Below are positions 35,946 through 47,749 of a stretch of DNA of 64,000 nt, piece after piece (the stretch's first letter is position 1; every line of letters starts with the position of its first letter). This DNA is from Podocnemis expansa (taxonomy: Eukaryota > Chordata > Testudines > Podocnemididae). Below the pieces are notes generated by a model. The model did not search any database. It saw only the letters and a program-made list of their open reading frames with translations, and was not told where the DNA came from. The position numbers and the translations under genes were made by a program. The stretch lies in assembly GCA_007922195.1 (NCBI GenBank), contig ML682013.1, positions 20,234,849 to 20,298,848 of the forward strand. Direction: 5' to 3'.

Positions 35946-36515
35946 TGAAAATGTATTTATTGTGTGAGCTTTTGTGGGAGAAATCCCACTTCATCAGATG
36001 CTTGAAAATGGAAAACACAGTATGGGAGGGAAAAATAAATTCTGTGAAATGTGAGTGATGGGATCAGGTCAGACTATTTCAGCAAATCAAACAAATTGTT
36101 TATATTCAAATAGTGTGGAACAACATATAAGAAAGTGGGGAGGTCAAGGGAGGTTAAAATAATTTTTTATAATGAGAAACCAGCCCGTATCACTATTCAA
36201 ATCTAAGTTAATAGTGCAAATTTGCATATGCATATGCATGTGCTGGCTTTCTCATTACGAATAGTGATTTTTCAACTCTCTCAAGCTCCCAAACTTTTTA
36301 TATTTTTATTCCACACTGTTTGAATATACACAACTTGTTTAATTTGCTGAAGTAATCTGACCTGAAACTCTCACCCCCACTTCACTGGATTTATTTTTCC
36401 TTCCATACTGTAAGATTTCCATTTTCAAGCGTCTGATGAAGTGGGATTTCTCCCATGAAAGCTCATGCAATAAATACGTCTTTTTTAGTCTTTACAAGTG
36501 TCACAGGACTCCCTG
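35946..36515. mobile_element. PLE: long head-to-head inverted tails (~570 bp)
   Basis: The stretch is one large imperfect palindrome. From both edges inward: the GAAA-stem-CTGATGA core (plus-strand copy at 36432-36461), a ttttcaag/cttgaaaa block, a tgatgggatcaggtcaga / tctgacctg segment, a caaatagtgtggaacaa / tccacactgtttgaa segment, and aatgagaaaccagcc / ggctttctcatt, meeting near tgcatatgcatatgca (about 36222-36240). It shows far more of the PLE 3' UTR than the short copies. Confidence 0.8.
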
Positions 36516-36544
36516 TTTGTTCTCATTACAAGATTATACTGAAC

Positions 36545-39385
36545 CTGGCTATGAGGCACTCTTTCAGCAAAATTAGGACCTGTTCCAGGGATTGCATTGT
36601 TTACAGGATGAACATACAATCTGGATAAACAAGCAGATCCCTCCATTTATTCATCCATGTAGAGTAGTGCCATTTGCAGTCCATAACAAACTCATAGCTG
36701 AGCTTGTGAAGACAGAAGCAATGCACATAGTACAAAAAAATAATAGAACTAACAGAGTGGATGAGCTCCCTAGTCAGAGTGGAAAAATGCACTCACTGGC
36801 CTGCTACACATACTTAGATCCCAGAGACCTTAACAAGGCAGTATAAAGAGAACATTTCAAACCAACACCAAGAAAAGAGATTATGGTTCAGTTTGCAAAT
36901 GCTCAATATTTCAGTGAATTGGATGAATCCTCAGGGCTTTGGCAGCTAAAATTAATGGAGGAAAGCTCAAAATTATGCACATTTAGTACACCATTTGAAA
37001 GATACAGATACCCTTTTGTATAGCTTCAGCATCAGAGATATACCAAAAAACCATACACATGATCCATGAACATCTTAGCAGTGTGGACAGCTCCATGGAT
37101 GACATCAACATCTGGGGCTCAATGAAAGAAAAGCATGATCATCAATTTCAGCAAGCCCTAGATGCAACAAGAGCTGAAAACTTCAAACTAAATAGGGACA
37201 AATGTGTCTTAGGAGTTAGAGAACTGATGTCTGTAGGGTACATTTTTTCCCATGAAAGTGTAAAACACAAGAAGAGAATTTCAGCCATTGAAATGATGCC
37301 ATGTCCACAGTTAAAAAAACATGACCAACAGTTTCTGGAAATGGTTAATAGTCTTGGAAAATTCAAACCATTTTTAATGCCAAAGCAGCAGCACTGAGAT
37401 GACTCCTAGAGGACAAAAATGAATGGTATTTGGGTGATGAACAGGAGGAAACATGGGAAGGTTTAAAACACCACCTGATATAATAATCAGTATTGAAATT
37501 CTATGCAACAGAAAGGCTCATTAAGATTTCAATGGATGCCTCAGTCTTGTTTGGGTGCAGTGATTTTGCAGAAGCATACGGATTACTGACAACCAGTGGC
37601 ATATGCATCCAAATCACTGACTGACGCAGAAACTAGATATGCACAGATTGAGAAAGAGCTTTTAGTAATCTTGTTTGCTTGTGAGAAATTTAATCAGTAT
37701 ACTTATGGACAGAGAGCGAAAGTTGAAATGGACCACAAGGCCCTGATTGCATTATTTAGCAAATCGCTAGATGACTGTACCTGAAGGATTCAAAGAACAA
37801 TGATGATAGTTGCACAAGTATAATTAGCTATGATCTATATACCTGGTAAATTCATGTTCACAGCAGATACGCTTTACAGAACAGTGGTGCCCATAGTAGC
37901 TGAGAAGACAGTACAGCGACAGGTGTAAGCCATGTAGATATAACTGCGAGGTCAATTTCCATAGCTAACAAGAGACCTCAACAAATAAGAAAGGAGATGG
38001 AGAAATCTGAGTCTTTGGGAAATCTTAAAGAAGTGATAATTAAAGGGTGGCCTGAAGATATAAGCAGCTGTTGTTCAAGTTTAAGAGACTATTGGAATTA
38101 CAGACATTAAAGTAACTGTGATATGTGGGGTGACATTTCAAGGTTGGCAAGGTCATAATTCTGCTAAGCCTCTGAAAAGAAATGCAACTGAAGATCCATG
38201 AAGGTCAATTAGGAATTAAGAAGTGCAAAGAACACTTAAGAGAGGTGCAGTATGTGCTCGTGTGGTAAGAAACTCATTTTCATGCCTGAAATATTAGCCA
38301 TGCCAACAAGAAGAGTCTCTGAGAGACCCAATCCAGTTCCACAAAGACCTTCTGAGAAGGTATGTGCTGACTTATTCACCTGGCAATTAAAAAGATTATT
38401 TAATAGCTGCCAATTATTAGTCTGTGTATCCAGAAATTTGCACACTGCATGATACTAACAGTAAGTCAGTGATCATTGACAGCATCTTTTTCCAGCCATG
38501 GAATACCTCATGAGGTCTGTACCAATAATGGACCACAATCTTCCAGCACAGAGTTTAGCCAATTTGCCTGATTGGGATTTTCATCATAAACCCTCCAATC
38601 AGGGCCAGCTCAATCGATGAGCAAATACGGCAGTGGCTTCGGGCGCCATTGCCTTAGGGATGGCCGCAGCACCATGCAGGGGTCAGGGCGGGCCTGCTCA
38701 GAAGCTGGAACTGCCCTCTCACCCCTCCCCAAGCCAGACACTCTACCCCCAGGGGCAATAGCAGGCCAGACCATGGGGCAGGCTCCATTTTCTTGCCCTG
38801 CCCCTGGGCTGCTCCTCACCTCTAGGGAGGAACAGGTAGCCCAAGGGAGGGGTAGAAGAGGGGAGTCCTGCCTCTGAGTTGGCCTGCTCCACCCCTGGCC
38901 CAGCTGTTCTCCACCCTGGGGGTGGGGCAGGGCGAGCCGGCCAGACCAAAGCCCAGGTTCCGTGCCCCCCACTGGGGGTGGGGGGTGGCACAAAACCAAA
39001 AGCTGGCTCAGGGAGCCACAGCCCATTGAGCCAGGCCTGCCTCTATGGCAAATTACCTCCAATCAAATGGACTGATAGGAAGGTCTATATAGACGGTAAA
39101 GAATATGACGAAGAAGACTTTTGATAGTGGACGTGGGGAGGGATAATGTATAAAATGTTGCTGGTCTACTGAAAGTACACCTCTGGAGAATGTCTTTTCT
39201 CCAGCTCACCTGTTAAGGGGGAAAACAATTTAACTATTACTGATAACTTGCTGTAATCTTAGAACAATGTCTCTGTTCAGAAGATGAAAGAAAATCAGAA
39301 GTGGAAACAGAAATATTATTTTGATAGAAAGGCCTGTGATCTGCCATTTCTTAACCCAAGTAATAGAATGTGTCTCTGAAGACAG
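36545..39385 (+). pseudogene. Ty3/Gypsy retrotransposon pol, decayed
   Basis: Fragments of RT, RNase H and integrase follow in the correct order on the plus strand, with stops and frame shifts. RT (36592-37130): PPFIHPCRVVPFAVHNKL, YLDPRDLNKAV, a FSELDESSGLWQLKL region where the catalytic aspartate is expected, TFSTPFERYRYPF, and SSMDDINIWGS, the equivalent of the YxDD box. RNase H (37596-37790): AYASKSLTDAETRYAQIEKE with MDHKAL. Integrase: SEKVCADLFTW (about 38350), a DWDFHHKPSN end at 38599, and after the hAT insertion YLQSNGLIGRS, STPLENVFSPAHLL and YYFDRKACDLPF to about 39350. No LTRs, gag or protease were found. The LDPRDLNKA text suggests a Mag-like clade, but this is uncertain. Confidence 0.85.
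38600..39039. mobile_element. GC-rich non-autonomous hAT inside Gypsy integrase
   Basis: The left end cagggccagctcaat and right end attgagccaggcctg are inverse at most positions. The adjoining octamers cctccaat (38592-38599) and cctctatg (39040-39047) agree at only 5 of 8 bases, a worn duplication. The surrounding Gypsy integrase reads through when the element is skipped. The 80-150 codon frames on both strands are composition artefacts. Confidence 0.75.
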
Positions 39386-39399
39386 AGGCAAAAGGGGAA

Positions 39400-39560
39400 G
39401 AAAAAAAAAGCATTGAGTACTTCAACATTTTCTACAGAATTTGTCACTAGATTGCCTCTCCCTTTCACTAAGGAGCCCACACTTTCCCTGACCTTCTTAT
39501 TGCCATACCTGTAGAAACCTTTCCTGTTACCCTTCACATCCCTTGTTAGCTATAACTCCA
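39400..39560 (-). pseudogene. CR1 LINE fragment
   Basis: The minus-strand frame reads GNRKGFYRYGNKKVRESVGS, then NLVTNSVENVEVLNAFF, which is the segment between the EN and RT domains also seen in the CR1 at 16642 ([27 protein letters not shown]). It belongs to a different CR1 subfamily and abuts the end of the Gypsy remnant. Confidence 0.75.
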
Positions 39561-42500
39561 AGAACACCATTTTCCTTCTATTTAAACCTACAAAGCGGAG
39601 CACTTCATTTCCTTCACTTTGCTGGGTCCCGCTACGTGTAAGTTTTGTGTGACTCAATTAGTAATTTCATGAGACTTGTCATAATTAGCAAATCAGCTAG
39701 GTAAAGCTGGCTATTGCAGAATTATAGTAACTCAGCTTTACATAATTCCTAAGGCAAATTATGTGAAGAAAAGGAAATAACACCTGCTTTATTATTTGAT
39801 CAGAACAACAGGTGTAAAAGCGCTAGCATGATAAACGAGTTTTCACAAGATGTGAGAGGACTGCTGATCTCAAAAACAAATATTTGAAAATTTTACTATT
39901 TTTAAAAAAGGCTTACTACAGACAGGGCTCTGTTAGATTTGATAACCAAATGGAGCTTTTAGACACCTGGAAAATGGCTGCACCAGGTGGTCAAGCATGT
40001 TATTGTTGCTTAAAGTTTAATATGAAGGGAATATCAGCAAATAAAAAAGTTGAAACCATTTAACTTAACTGGATTTTTAAATCAATTTTAAATAAGACAT
40101 ATGCAAATCTTTATATGAACACTTATTATGGGTTAAGAGTGGTTTATTGCTGTTTAACTTAAACAGATTCCCAACTGATTAAGATAAACTGAAATGACTC
40201 TGGTTTATACCCAAACAAACAGCTCCACATAAGGGTTTGTACTGGTTTAGCTGAATTAGTTTTAAAAGAAAATATCCCACTTCTCATTGAACCAATGCAG
40301 CTTTCTCTAATGGATTAATCCCTGTAAGAAGGGATAGCTCAGGTCTTAAAGCCTACCGTATATATGAAAGTTATTTCATTTTAACCTAAGGTGACCATTA
40401 AAAACTGATTTAGTTCAACTGGTACAAAAGGATCTGCAGATATTAATTTCACATTAAACCAGGTTTATTTGCAAGTATCTTAAGCCTGTTAACACTAGTC
40501 TAAGAAAACTGGTTTGAAGGTAGATGGATTAAAGTTAAATGAGTGCAACTTGTGTATAAACTAGGCTACAACCCTCTGTTGGTGGGCATGATATAAACAT
40601 CTAAGTGGAGTAAAAATTATTCTTTCTTCCTGTTCTCCTGAGGAAGGAGAAAATAAAAGAACAGTCAAAGTTGAGTTGGTATCTGAATATAATTTTTATG
40701 AGGCTACATTAGAAAAGAGATTTAGTGACAATATTATGACAACCAGTTAAAAAAAAACCCATGCTTTGATCTTGAACATTGAATAATATGCATTCATCAA
40801 GCAATAGGGATTGTTTGTTAATGAAATATATGTATATTAAAAATTAGAATAGAAGTATGTGACTATATAATGCAAGATGAAGTTATAAAACAAAATTACA
40901 TGAGGGATAAATATTAAATTGAGGGATTAAACTGCATTATGAAGCTTGTTTAAACTTAACACACCTAACAGATAAGGAAACAAAGATATGTCCTGAAATA
41001 AATACAGTCTTAATAGACTTTGAAAAGGTTTGTTTTGTACACTGAGATATTAACTTCAGTTTTGCAAAATGAAAGGAGGACAATTTAGAGAAAGTGTGAG
41101 GAGAAAACATTCCTGAAAATCTCTACATAACCCATGAACCCAAATGCTACATACAAATAAAGTTAATTGAAGTTAAAGTTAATCCATAAACTATTGATGT
41201 TTAGCAGAAAATTTTCAGTGGTGTAAGTTGTTCCTAAAGCTACTTATTTCTGGGTTTCCTGCAGCTTTGCCTGAAACATCAGGTACTGACCATTGTCAGA
41301 GACAGGATTCAGGACTAGAGGGATCCCTGTCTGATCCAGAATGCAATTCCTTTTTTTTTTTTTTATAGGTAAAGACAGTTTATCACTGGCTAAATCTCAC
41401 TAACAGTACATTTCTGTAGGTGATAGTCCAAGGAAGTTTAGAACTATAAGGGAGGTACTATCTACCTAAGCTCCACCCACAAGCTAAGCTTCACTTGCGT
41501 AGTTCGACACACAATCCTGTCCATGACCCCTTTACAATGCATCATGTCCCCTTCTTAGGCATGTTCCTCTCTGTCCTCCATTGTATTTCCCTGCTGTTCT
41601 TTCCATCATTTCCTGTAAAAAGAAGGGTGACTGGTGCCCCAGACAATGGACCTTGTCTAATCAGTGTTTTAACAGAGAGGACCCCAACATAACCTCCAGG
41701 AAGAAAGCCCCCAAACTGAGAGGAGAATGAAATCCAAACCCATACCTGTATCCAAATCTTGTGTTTTGGACCCATCTATAGTTTTGAAGCATTTTGAGAT
41801 CCTTGGATGAAATCAAAATAGGTTTCTAAAGTTTTATTATACAAACAAATCAGGGATAACAATATTTTTTAAAAGGGAATAATGGTTTTCAGTACATCAT
41901 CATTTGAACAAAAGGAATTAGTGATTAGACATGTTTTTAAGGTGTGAATAAGAGTTTCAGTTTGCTCAGGATAAAGACTTACTTTTCTGGATTGTGACTG
42001 GCTGGAATTTTTTTGTGTTAAAATTAAGTAAATCCTTCATAATAAATTACCTACTGTCCATTTGCAACACAGAACCTTAAGGAAAAGTGAGGCATTCATG
42101 CTGCTTTGATAAATCAGTCAATAAATGCAGTGATGACAGATCTGATGGAAGTTATCGTGATTAACATCATCTATATTTTCTTGTTTATTACCACCATTTT
42201 CTATTTCAGGAAGATATGCCCATCTGCCTGCAGCATAGCTGAAGGCTAGAGTAGAAAAAATCTGTTTTCTTACAGTATGCAACAAAAACTAACCCACCAG
42301 TCATCATACAGGACAAACATGTAGAAGTGTAGTTCAAAAGGTTCTTGGACAATGTCAGATTCTCAGCCTTGGAAGTCATTTTAAATGGGATTTCTTCACA
42401 CATTAAACACCCACTGTATATTTTGCAGCATACGGTGTTGATCGCTTCTCAAAACTACCTTCACGAAGGTATTTATTTCCTGTCAATTACTAGAGATGAA

Positions 42501-43063
42501 CAACTAGCATAATTAGTCCAATGCCTAGATATTGCATGAAAAGCATATTTAATGGCATATGTTTTTCTTTTACATGCTTTGGGCCAAGTTACTGATGTAA
42601 AGCCTAAAGCCTAAGCATTTATCATGACTATGCTAAAGAATTCCCATAACCCTTTGTGAAAATTAATGCTAAAAAGACATACTACATAAAATAATTAGCA
42701 AATAGAAGCTAAATTGCCTGTTAAGTGGCAATATGTTTAAGCACTTGACATTTTCTATAGCTATTGTTTTGGCAATTATGATTGACTGTGCCTTGCAAAC
42801 ATATTTTGTGCTTAATTCTGAGTGTAACTGAAACCACAAAAAATGAGTATATTGGTGTAATACTTCTTAGGGGCAAACAGGGCTTTGTGTCACCTTGTCA
42901 ACACCTTCCCCCAGCACAAGAGAGAATCTTGTCTGTGTTAGCTGATTGCTATCCCCATAATACAACCATCCTGTTAGCCATTCATACACTCTCCTCTAGG
43001 CTCTCCCAGCCCTGTTTTTGCTTTGCAGATTGACAATAGACTGACCCCAGTAACCAAATCCCT
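39561..43063. other. unassigned AT-rich DNA
   Basis: About 3.5 kb with no gene. At 40060-40560 words such as aactggttt and taaaccag recur in both orientations and may mark an old DNA transposon. A poly-T run lies at about 41349-41363. Confidence 0.35.
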
Positions 43064-45222
43064 TCAAAGTACAAATGCTGGAGGAACCAACTAGGGGTCT
43101 TACACCACTTGACCTCCTGCTCACAAACAGAGAAGAATTGATCAGGAAAGTGGAAGTGAACGGCAACCTGGACAGCAGTGACCATGAGATAGTAGAGTTC
43201 AGGATCCCGATCAAAGGAAGAAAGAAGCACAACACAGACCCTGGACTTCAAAAAAGCAGATTTTGACTCCCTCAGGGAAGTGATGGGCAGGATTCCTTGG
43301 AAGGCTGATCTGAAGGGGAAAGGTGTCCAAGAGAGCCGGCTGTATTTTAAAGAAACCCCAACTAAGGGCACAGGAAGATACCATTCCAATGTGCAGAAAG
43401 AACAGCAAATATGGAAGGCGCCAAGCATGGCTTAGCAGAGAACTCTACATGAGCTGAAACACAAAAGGGAAGCTTACAAGAAATAGGAACTTGGACAGGA
43501 GACTAGGGAGGCATATAAAGATATTGCTTGGGCCTGCAGGGATAAAATCAGAAAGGCCAAAAGGCAACTGGAGTTGCAGATAGCAAGGGATGTGAAGGAT
43601 AATAGGAAGGGGTTCTGGAAGTATGTCATTAACAAGGAGAGGATCAAGGATGGTGTAGGTCCCTTACTGAATAGAGCTGGTATCCTCATGGTGGACGATG
43701 CAGAAAAGGCTGAAGTACTCAACACTTTTTTTACCTCAGTCTTCATAAGCAGGGTCAGCCCTCAGGCTACTACACTGGGTAAGACAGAATGGAGAGAAGG
43801 AGAGCAGCCTTTGATGATGGAACATCAGGTTAGGAACTACTTAAAGAAGTTGAATGTGCACAAGTCTATGGGGCCAGATGAACTGCATCTAAGGGTGCTG
43901 AGGGAGTTGACCAATGTGATTGCACAGCTTCTAGCTATTATCTTTGAAATCATGGAGCAGGTCCTCAAAGAATCCATTGTAAAACACTTGGAGGAAAATA
44001 GAATGATTAGGAACAATCAGCATGGATACCCCAAGGGCAAATTATGCTTGACCAACTTGATTATCTTCTATGAGATGACTGTATATATGGATGCAGGAAT
44101 AGCCATCAAGGTGATATACCATGACTTTAGCAAAGCTTTTGATATGGTTTCCCACAGCATTCTTGTCAGCAAGTTAAGGAAGTATGGTTTGAATGAATAG
44201 ATCATGAGGTGGGTAGAAAGAGATTATGGGCCTCCGTGGGTAAAGATCAACTGGTGGAGTGTCCCAGGGGTCAGTCCCAAGGCTGGTTCTGTTCAACATC
44301 TTCATTAATAATCTGGATGATGGGATAGATTGCATGCTCAGTAAATTCGTGGATGACACAGAGCTGGGGGGAATGGTAAACACACTGGAGGGCAGAGATA
44401 GGATTCAGGGAGACCTAGTCAAATTGGAGTTTTGGGGCAAATGAAATCTCATGAGGTTCAGCAAGGACATGTGCAAAGTCCTGCACTTAGGATGGAAAAA
44501 TCCCATGTACCGCTGCAGTCTGGGGACCAATTGGATAAGTAGCAACACTGTAGAAAAGGACCTGGGTGTTATGGTGGATGGGAAGGAGGATGTGAGTCAA
44601 CAATGTGCTCTTGTTGCCAAAAAGACCAATGGCATATTGGCTGCATCAGTGGGAGTGTTCCCAGCAGATCACGGGATGTGATTATTCCCATATATTCGGC
44701 TCTGGTGAGGCCACTTCTGAAGTACTGTGTCCAGTTTTGGGCTCCACACTACAGAAAGGATGCGGACAAATTAGAAAGAGTCCAGCAGAGGGCAACAAAA
44801 ATGATTAGGGGGTTGGAAAAATGACTTACCAGAAAAGACTGAAGGAGCTAGGCCTATTTAGTCTGCAGAAGAAAAGAGTGAGGGGGGATTTGATAGCAAC
44901 ATTCAACTACTTGAAGGGGTACTTCAAAGAGGAGAGAGCTAGCCTGTTCTTAGTAACACAGGACAGAACAAGGAGCAATGGTTTCAAGCTGCAGCTGGGG
45001 CAGTCAAGGTTGGATATTAAGAAAAACTCTCTCACTAGGAGGGTGGTGAAGTATTGGAATGGGTTACCTACGGAGGTGGTGGAATCTCCATCTTTGGAAA
45101 CATTTAAGAGCCTGGTTAGACAAAACCCTGGCTGGAATGATTTAGTGGGAGTGGTCCTGCTTGCAGCAGGGAGTTGGACTAGATGACCTCATGAGGTCCC
45201 TTCCAACCCTATGATTTTATAA
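43064..45222 (+). mobile_element. CR1 LINE, 5'-truncated and decayed
   Basis: A second CR1 copy of the same group as 16642-18670. It retains the C-terminal EN segment, most of RT in several frames, and the full 3' end (gttggactagatgacctcat, tcccttccaaccctatgatt). Compared with the first copy it has stops, shifts and an internal deletion of about 129 bp at 43948. Confidence 0.92.
43075..45186 (+). pseudogene. CR1 ORF2 remnant: EN C-terminus and RT
   Basis: The EN end reads LDLLLTNREELIRKVEVNGN, SSDHEIVEF (43102-43200); the SDH is the catalytic histidine box of the AP-type endonuclease. The RT frame 43574-44200 begins [14 protein letters not shown] and holds YHDFSKAFDMVSHSIL, where the usual Y-L-D is Y-H-D. 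Between AIIFE and IMEQVLKESI, 43 residues including the NYRPVSL motif are missing in frame. The FADD box reads FVDDTEL in the frame 44259-44444. The end (44821-45186) contains DRTRSNG and [12 protein letters not shown]. It cannot encode a working enzyme. Confidence 0.88.
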
Positions 45223-45536
45223 AGTGTAACCCTTTGGCATCCAGCCCCAATCATGGATACCCACAGAAATCCCAGATCCTTTGATCCAAAAGGAACTGTG
45301 CATTCCAGTGTAATCTTAGGTCACAGCTCCTGAGTCATACACAGTACTTGAGTTCAACTATAAAGTAAAAAGAGATATAAGAAAAACAAAACCCACAATG
45401 TGGGATGGACACAAATGCTCCCATATAAAACAAAACCACAACACATTCTAGAATTTGTTTATCTTCTGTCAAAAGATATTTTCCACATCCAAAAGTCCTG
45501 TAGCATATTTCAGCCAGGTTACTCTGTGATTTTCCT

Positions 45537-45598
45537 TTGACTAGATGATCTCATGAGGTCCCTTCCAACCCTATGACTCTATTCTATTCTATTATATT
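45537..45598 (+). mobile_element. CR1 LINE, 3' end only
   Basis: gactagatgatctcatgagg tcccttccaaccctatgact followed by ATTCTATTCTATT repeats, the CR1 3' terminus with its octamer-like tail. Confidence 0.9.
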
Positions 45599-46255
45599 AA
45601 ACCAGCTGTGCTGTAGCTTGCCGACTGTGAAAAATCCAGCCTATCATAAGCAAGACATGGGCAGTCAAACCTAGTGTTTGGAGCAAGAGTCAGGCAGTCG
45701 GAGTTAGAGACACATCAGTGGGCAGACTAAGAATCAGGCTTCAGAAGGCAGGCAGGGCCAAGTTACCAGGAAACAGGGTTAGGTGCCAAATTACAGACAG
45801 CAATCAAATAGTGAAGTCAAGAACAAACCAGAGTCAAACCAGAACTGAACTGCAAGCAAGGTCTGGAGGAGAAACAGGCAGGCAGATCATCTGTGTTGTT
45901 GCTCAGACAGCTCCCCTTCATGGCTTTCTTTTTTAAGTACTGGTACCAGCCAATCGGTGGATTATGAGGGGCTGCCACTTAGGTTAGACTGGGTGCTATT
46001 TCCTGCCAAACCCCACCTCACATTGTCTTCCTATGGTGATGCAGAGGTGTCAGCAGCCTGGAAGCCACATGGCCCAGAGTCCAGCCCCACAGGTTCTAAC
46101 AAGTCAAACATGAGGTCTTCAAACTGAACCTCTTCCATCTAGCCTGTCACTGAGCTCTGCAGAACCACACTCTCCCTAGCATCAAGAGAAAGAATGTGGT
46201 CTTACATACCAGTGTTCCATGATGCCATGAGAATGGCAGGTCTTGAGACATCACA
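45599..46255. other. unassigned, possibly LTR-derived DNA
   Basis: Repeats of gtcaggcagtc/ggcaggcagg words and a tggctttcttttttaagtac, ccaatcgg segment look like retroelement regulatory DNA, but ends and duplications were not found. No coding signature. Confidence 0.25.
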
Positions 46256-46356
46256 GAGTGCTGTGTATGTGAGGCTGTGCTCTGTGAGCCCACACTCTCT
46301 CCCTAACAGAGAGAAAGTGTGGTATCCTGGAACACAGCCTCACATACACAGCACTC
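46256..46356. repeat. near-perfect hairpin, 24-bp perfect arms
   Basis: The outer 24 bases on each side (46256-46279 and 46333-46356) are exact inverse copies. Inside, ccacactctctc pairs imperfectly with gagagaaagtgtgg around a small loop (cctaaca). It looks like a MITE core or foldback element. The open frames on both strands share KVWYPGTQPHIHST/RVWAHRAQPHIHST because of the palindrome. Confidence 0.85.
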
Positions 46357-46411
46357 CACAATGCCAGAAGAGCATTCAAGTATTTCAATTTATGGTACAT
46401 ACAGCCACTTT

Positions 46412-46921
46412 CAGTGGTGTCGCTGGGAAGGGGGGGCAGCCTCAGCCCCCCTAAAACTGAGGGCCAGCCCCTGAGAAGCATGCCCCAAACCTGTGGGGGG
46501 AGACACCATCATGCCCCCATGCAGGGAACACAACCAGCAGCTCCAGCCTCTACCCGCCAAAAGACAGAGTCTCCTACCCTGGCCTGACCCTGCTCTGAGC
46601 ATGCTCTTAGGAGGGTCACGCCAGGGCCTCAGTCGGTGCTGCAGCCCTGCTCTCCCCCAACAGTCAGGTAAGGGAGCTGGGGGGAAGGGTCCAGGGGCAG
46701 GCGCAAGGGCCCAGTGGGGAAAGGGCGTGGGGCAGGGGGTCATCCTGGGGCAGTGGGAGACAGTGGCGGGACCTGGGGGTTAGGGAAGTGCTTGGGGGCC
46801 GCCAGAGGGTGTAGGGAAGGCCTAAGGGAACCAGCAGGGGGGCAGGAAAGGAATGGATCAGGGCCCAAGCAGCTGGTGGGGGCCCAGTCCCCCCCAATAT
46901 TTATGTATAGCGATGCCCCTG
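46412..46921. mobile_element. GC-rich non-autonomous hAT
   Basis: It starts cagtggtgtcgctgggaagg and ends tatagcgatgcccctg, the same terminal type as 21341-21762. The flanks gccacttt (46404-46411) and gtcacctt (46922-46929) agree at 6 of 8 bases. Frames of 96-127 codons within it are composition artefacts. Confidence 0.8.
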
Positions 46922-46929
46922 GTCACCTT

Positions 46930-47204
46930 GAAGTACATTTAAGACAAATCTGGGCCATCATAGCAAATGACCTTGACACTCCTGTTCTAACTACCTCTAT
47001 CTACAGTTATAACCCAAAAATACATTGTTTTTTCTTGAAGATGGGGCATCCTTCCCCCCTTTGTTTCACTTCTTCCAATGAATCTTCCTCCTGGTAATTT
47101 CACAGTCCTTCATTAGCTTTTAGACTCAGACTGCAAATAGTTGTCTAGTGTGAACAAGACAATACACATGTAACCCTTCTACCAGGTCAAGACAGCAGCA
47201 GCAA
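46930..47204. other. unassigned DNA
   Basis: No feature recognised. Confidence 0.4.
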
Positions 47205-47308
47205 TACATATATATGTATATGTGTGTGTGTATGTATCTATATCTATATCTATAGATATATCTATCTATCTATCTAGCTATATATATATATATATATAAA
47301 AAAAATTC
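47205..47308. repeat. (TA)n/(TATC)n/(TG)n microsatellite
   Basis: Successive tracts of TATG, TG, TATC and TA repeats, ending in a run of A. It lies directly at the 3' side of the minus-strand LINE end at 47345-47748. Confidence 0.9.
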
Positions 47309-47344
47309 CCCTCTCACCCCTATGGGTGGTATGTGTCTTCCTCA

Positions 47345-47748
47345 ACCTCGGGTCCTCTACCGGAGGCCTGGGAGTTTGAGGGTTCTGCGCAGTATCTTAG
47401 CTGTTCCTAGCACTGCACTCTTCTGGACAGAGAGCTCTGATGTTGTTCCTGGGATCTGTTGGAGCCACTCTCCCAGCTTAGGAGTCACAGCCCCGAGTGC
47501 TCCTACCACCACTGGGACCACTTTGGCCTTTACTTTCCACATCTGTTCTAGTTCCTCTTTCAGGCCCTGGTACTTCTCTAGCTTCTCATACTCCTTCTTC
47601 CTGATGTTGCTGTCACTTGGCACTGCTACATCTATCACCACCGCTGTCTTCTGGTCCTTGTCTATTACCACGATGTCTGGTTGATTGGCCAGTACCTGCC
47701 TGTCCGTCTGGATCTGGAAGTCCCACAGAATCTTAGCCCTTATCTCTC
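47345..47748 (-). pseudogene. R4/Dong-like LINE C-terminus: restriction-like endonuclease
   Basis: LINEs of the R2/R4 group carry, after the RT, a PD-(D/E)xK endonuclease that cuts the target. On the minus strand from 47748 the frame reads AKILWDFQIQTDRQVLAN, then QPDIVVIDKDQKTAVVIDVA, in which PD...VID fits the PD-(D/E)xK active site. It continues NIRKKEYEKLEKYQGLKEEL, and KLGEWLQQIPGTTSELSVQK to a stop at 47357. The segment is open to its natural end, which suggests modest age. The RT is absent (5' truncation near 47750). The R4/Dong assignment is from recognition; R2 and NeSL relatives share the domain. The 3' UTR is very short and runs into a TA-rich microsatellite. Confidence 0.7.
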
Positions 47749-47749
47749 A

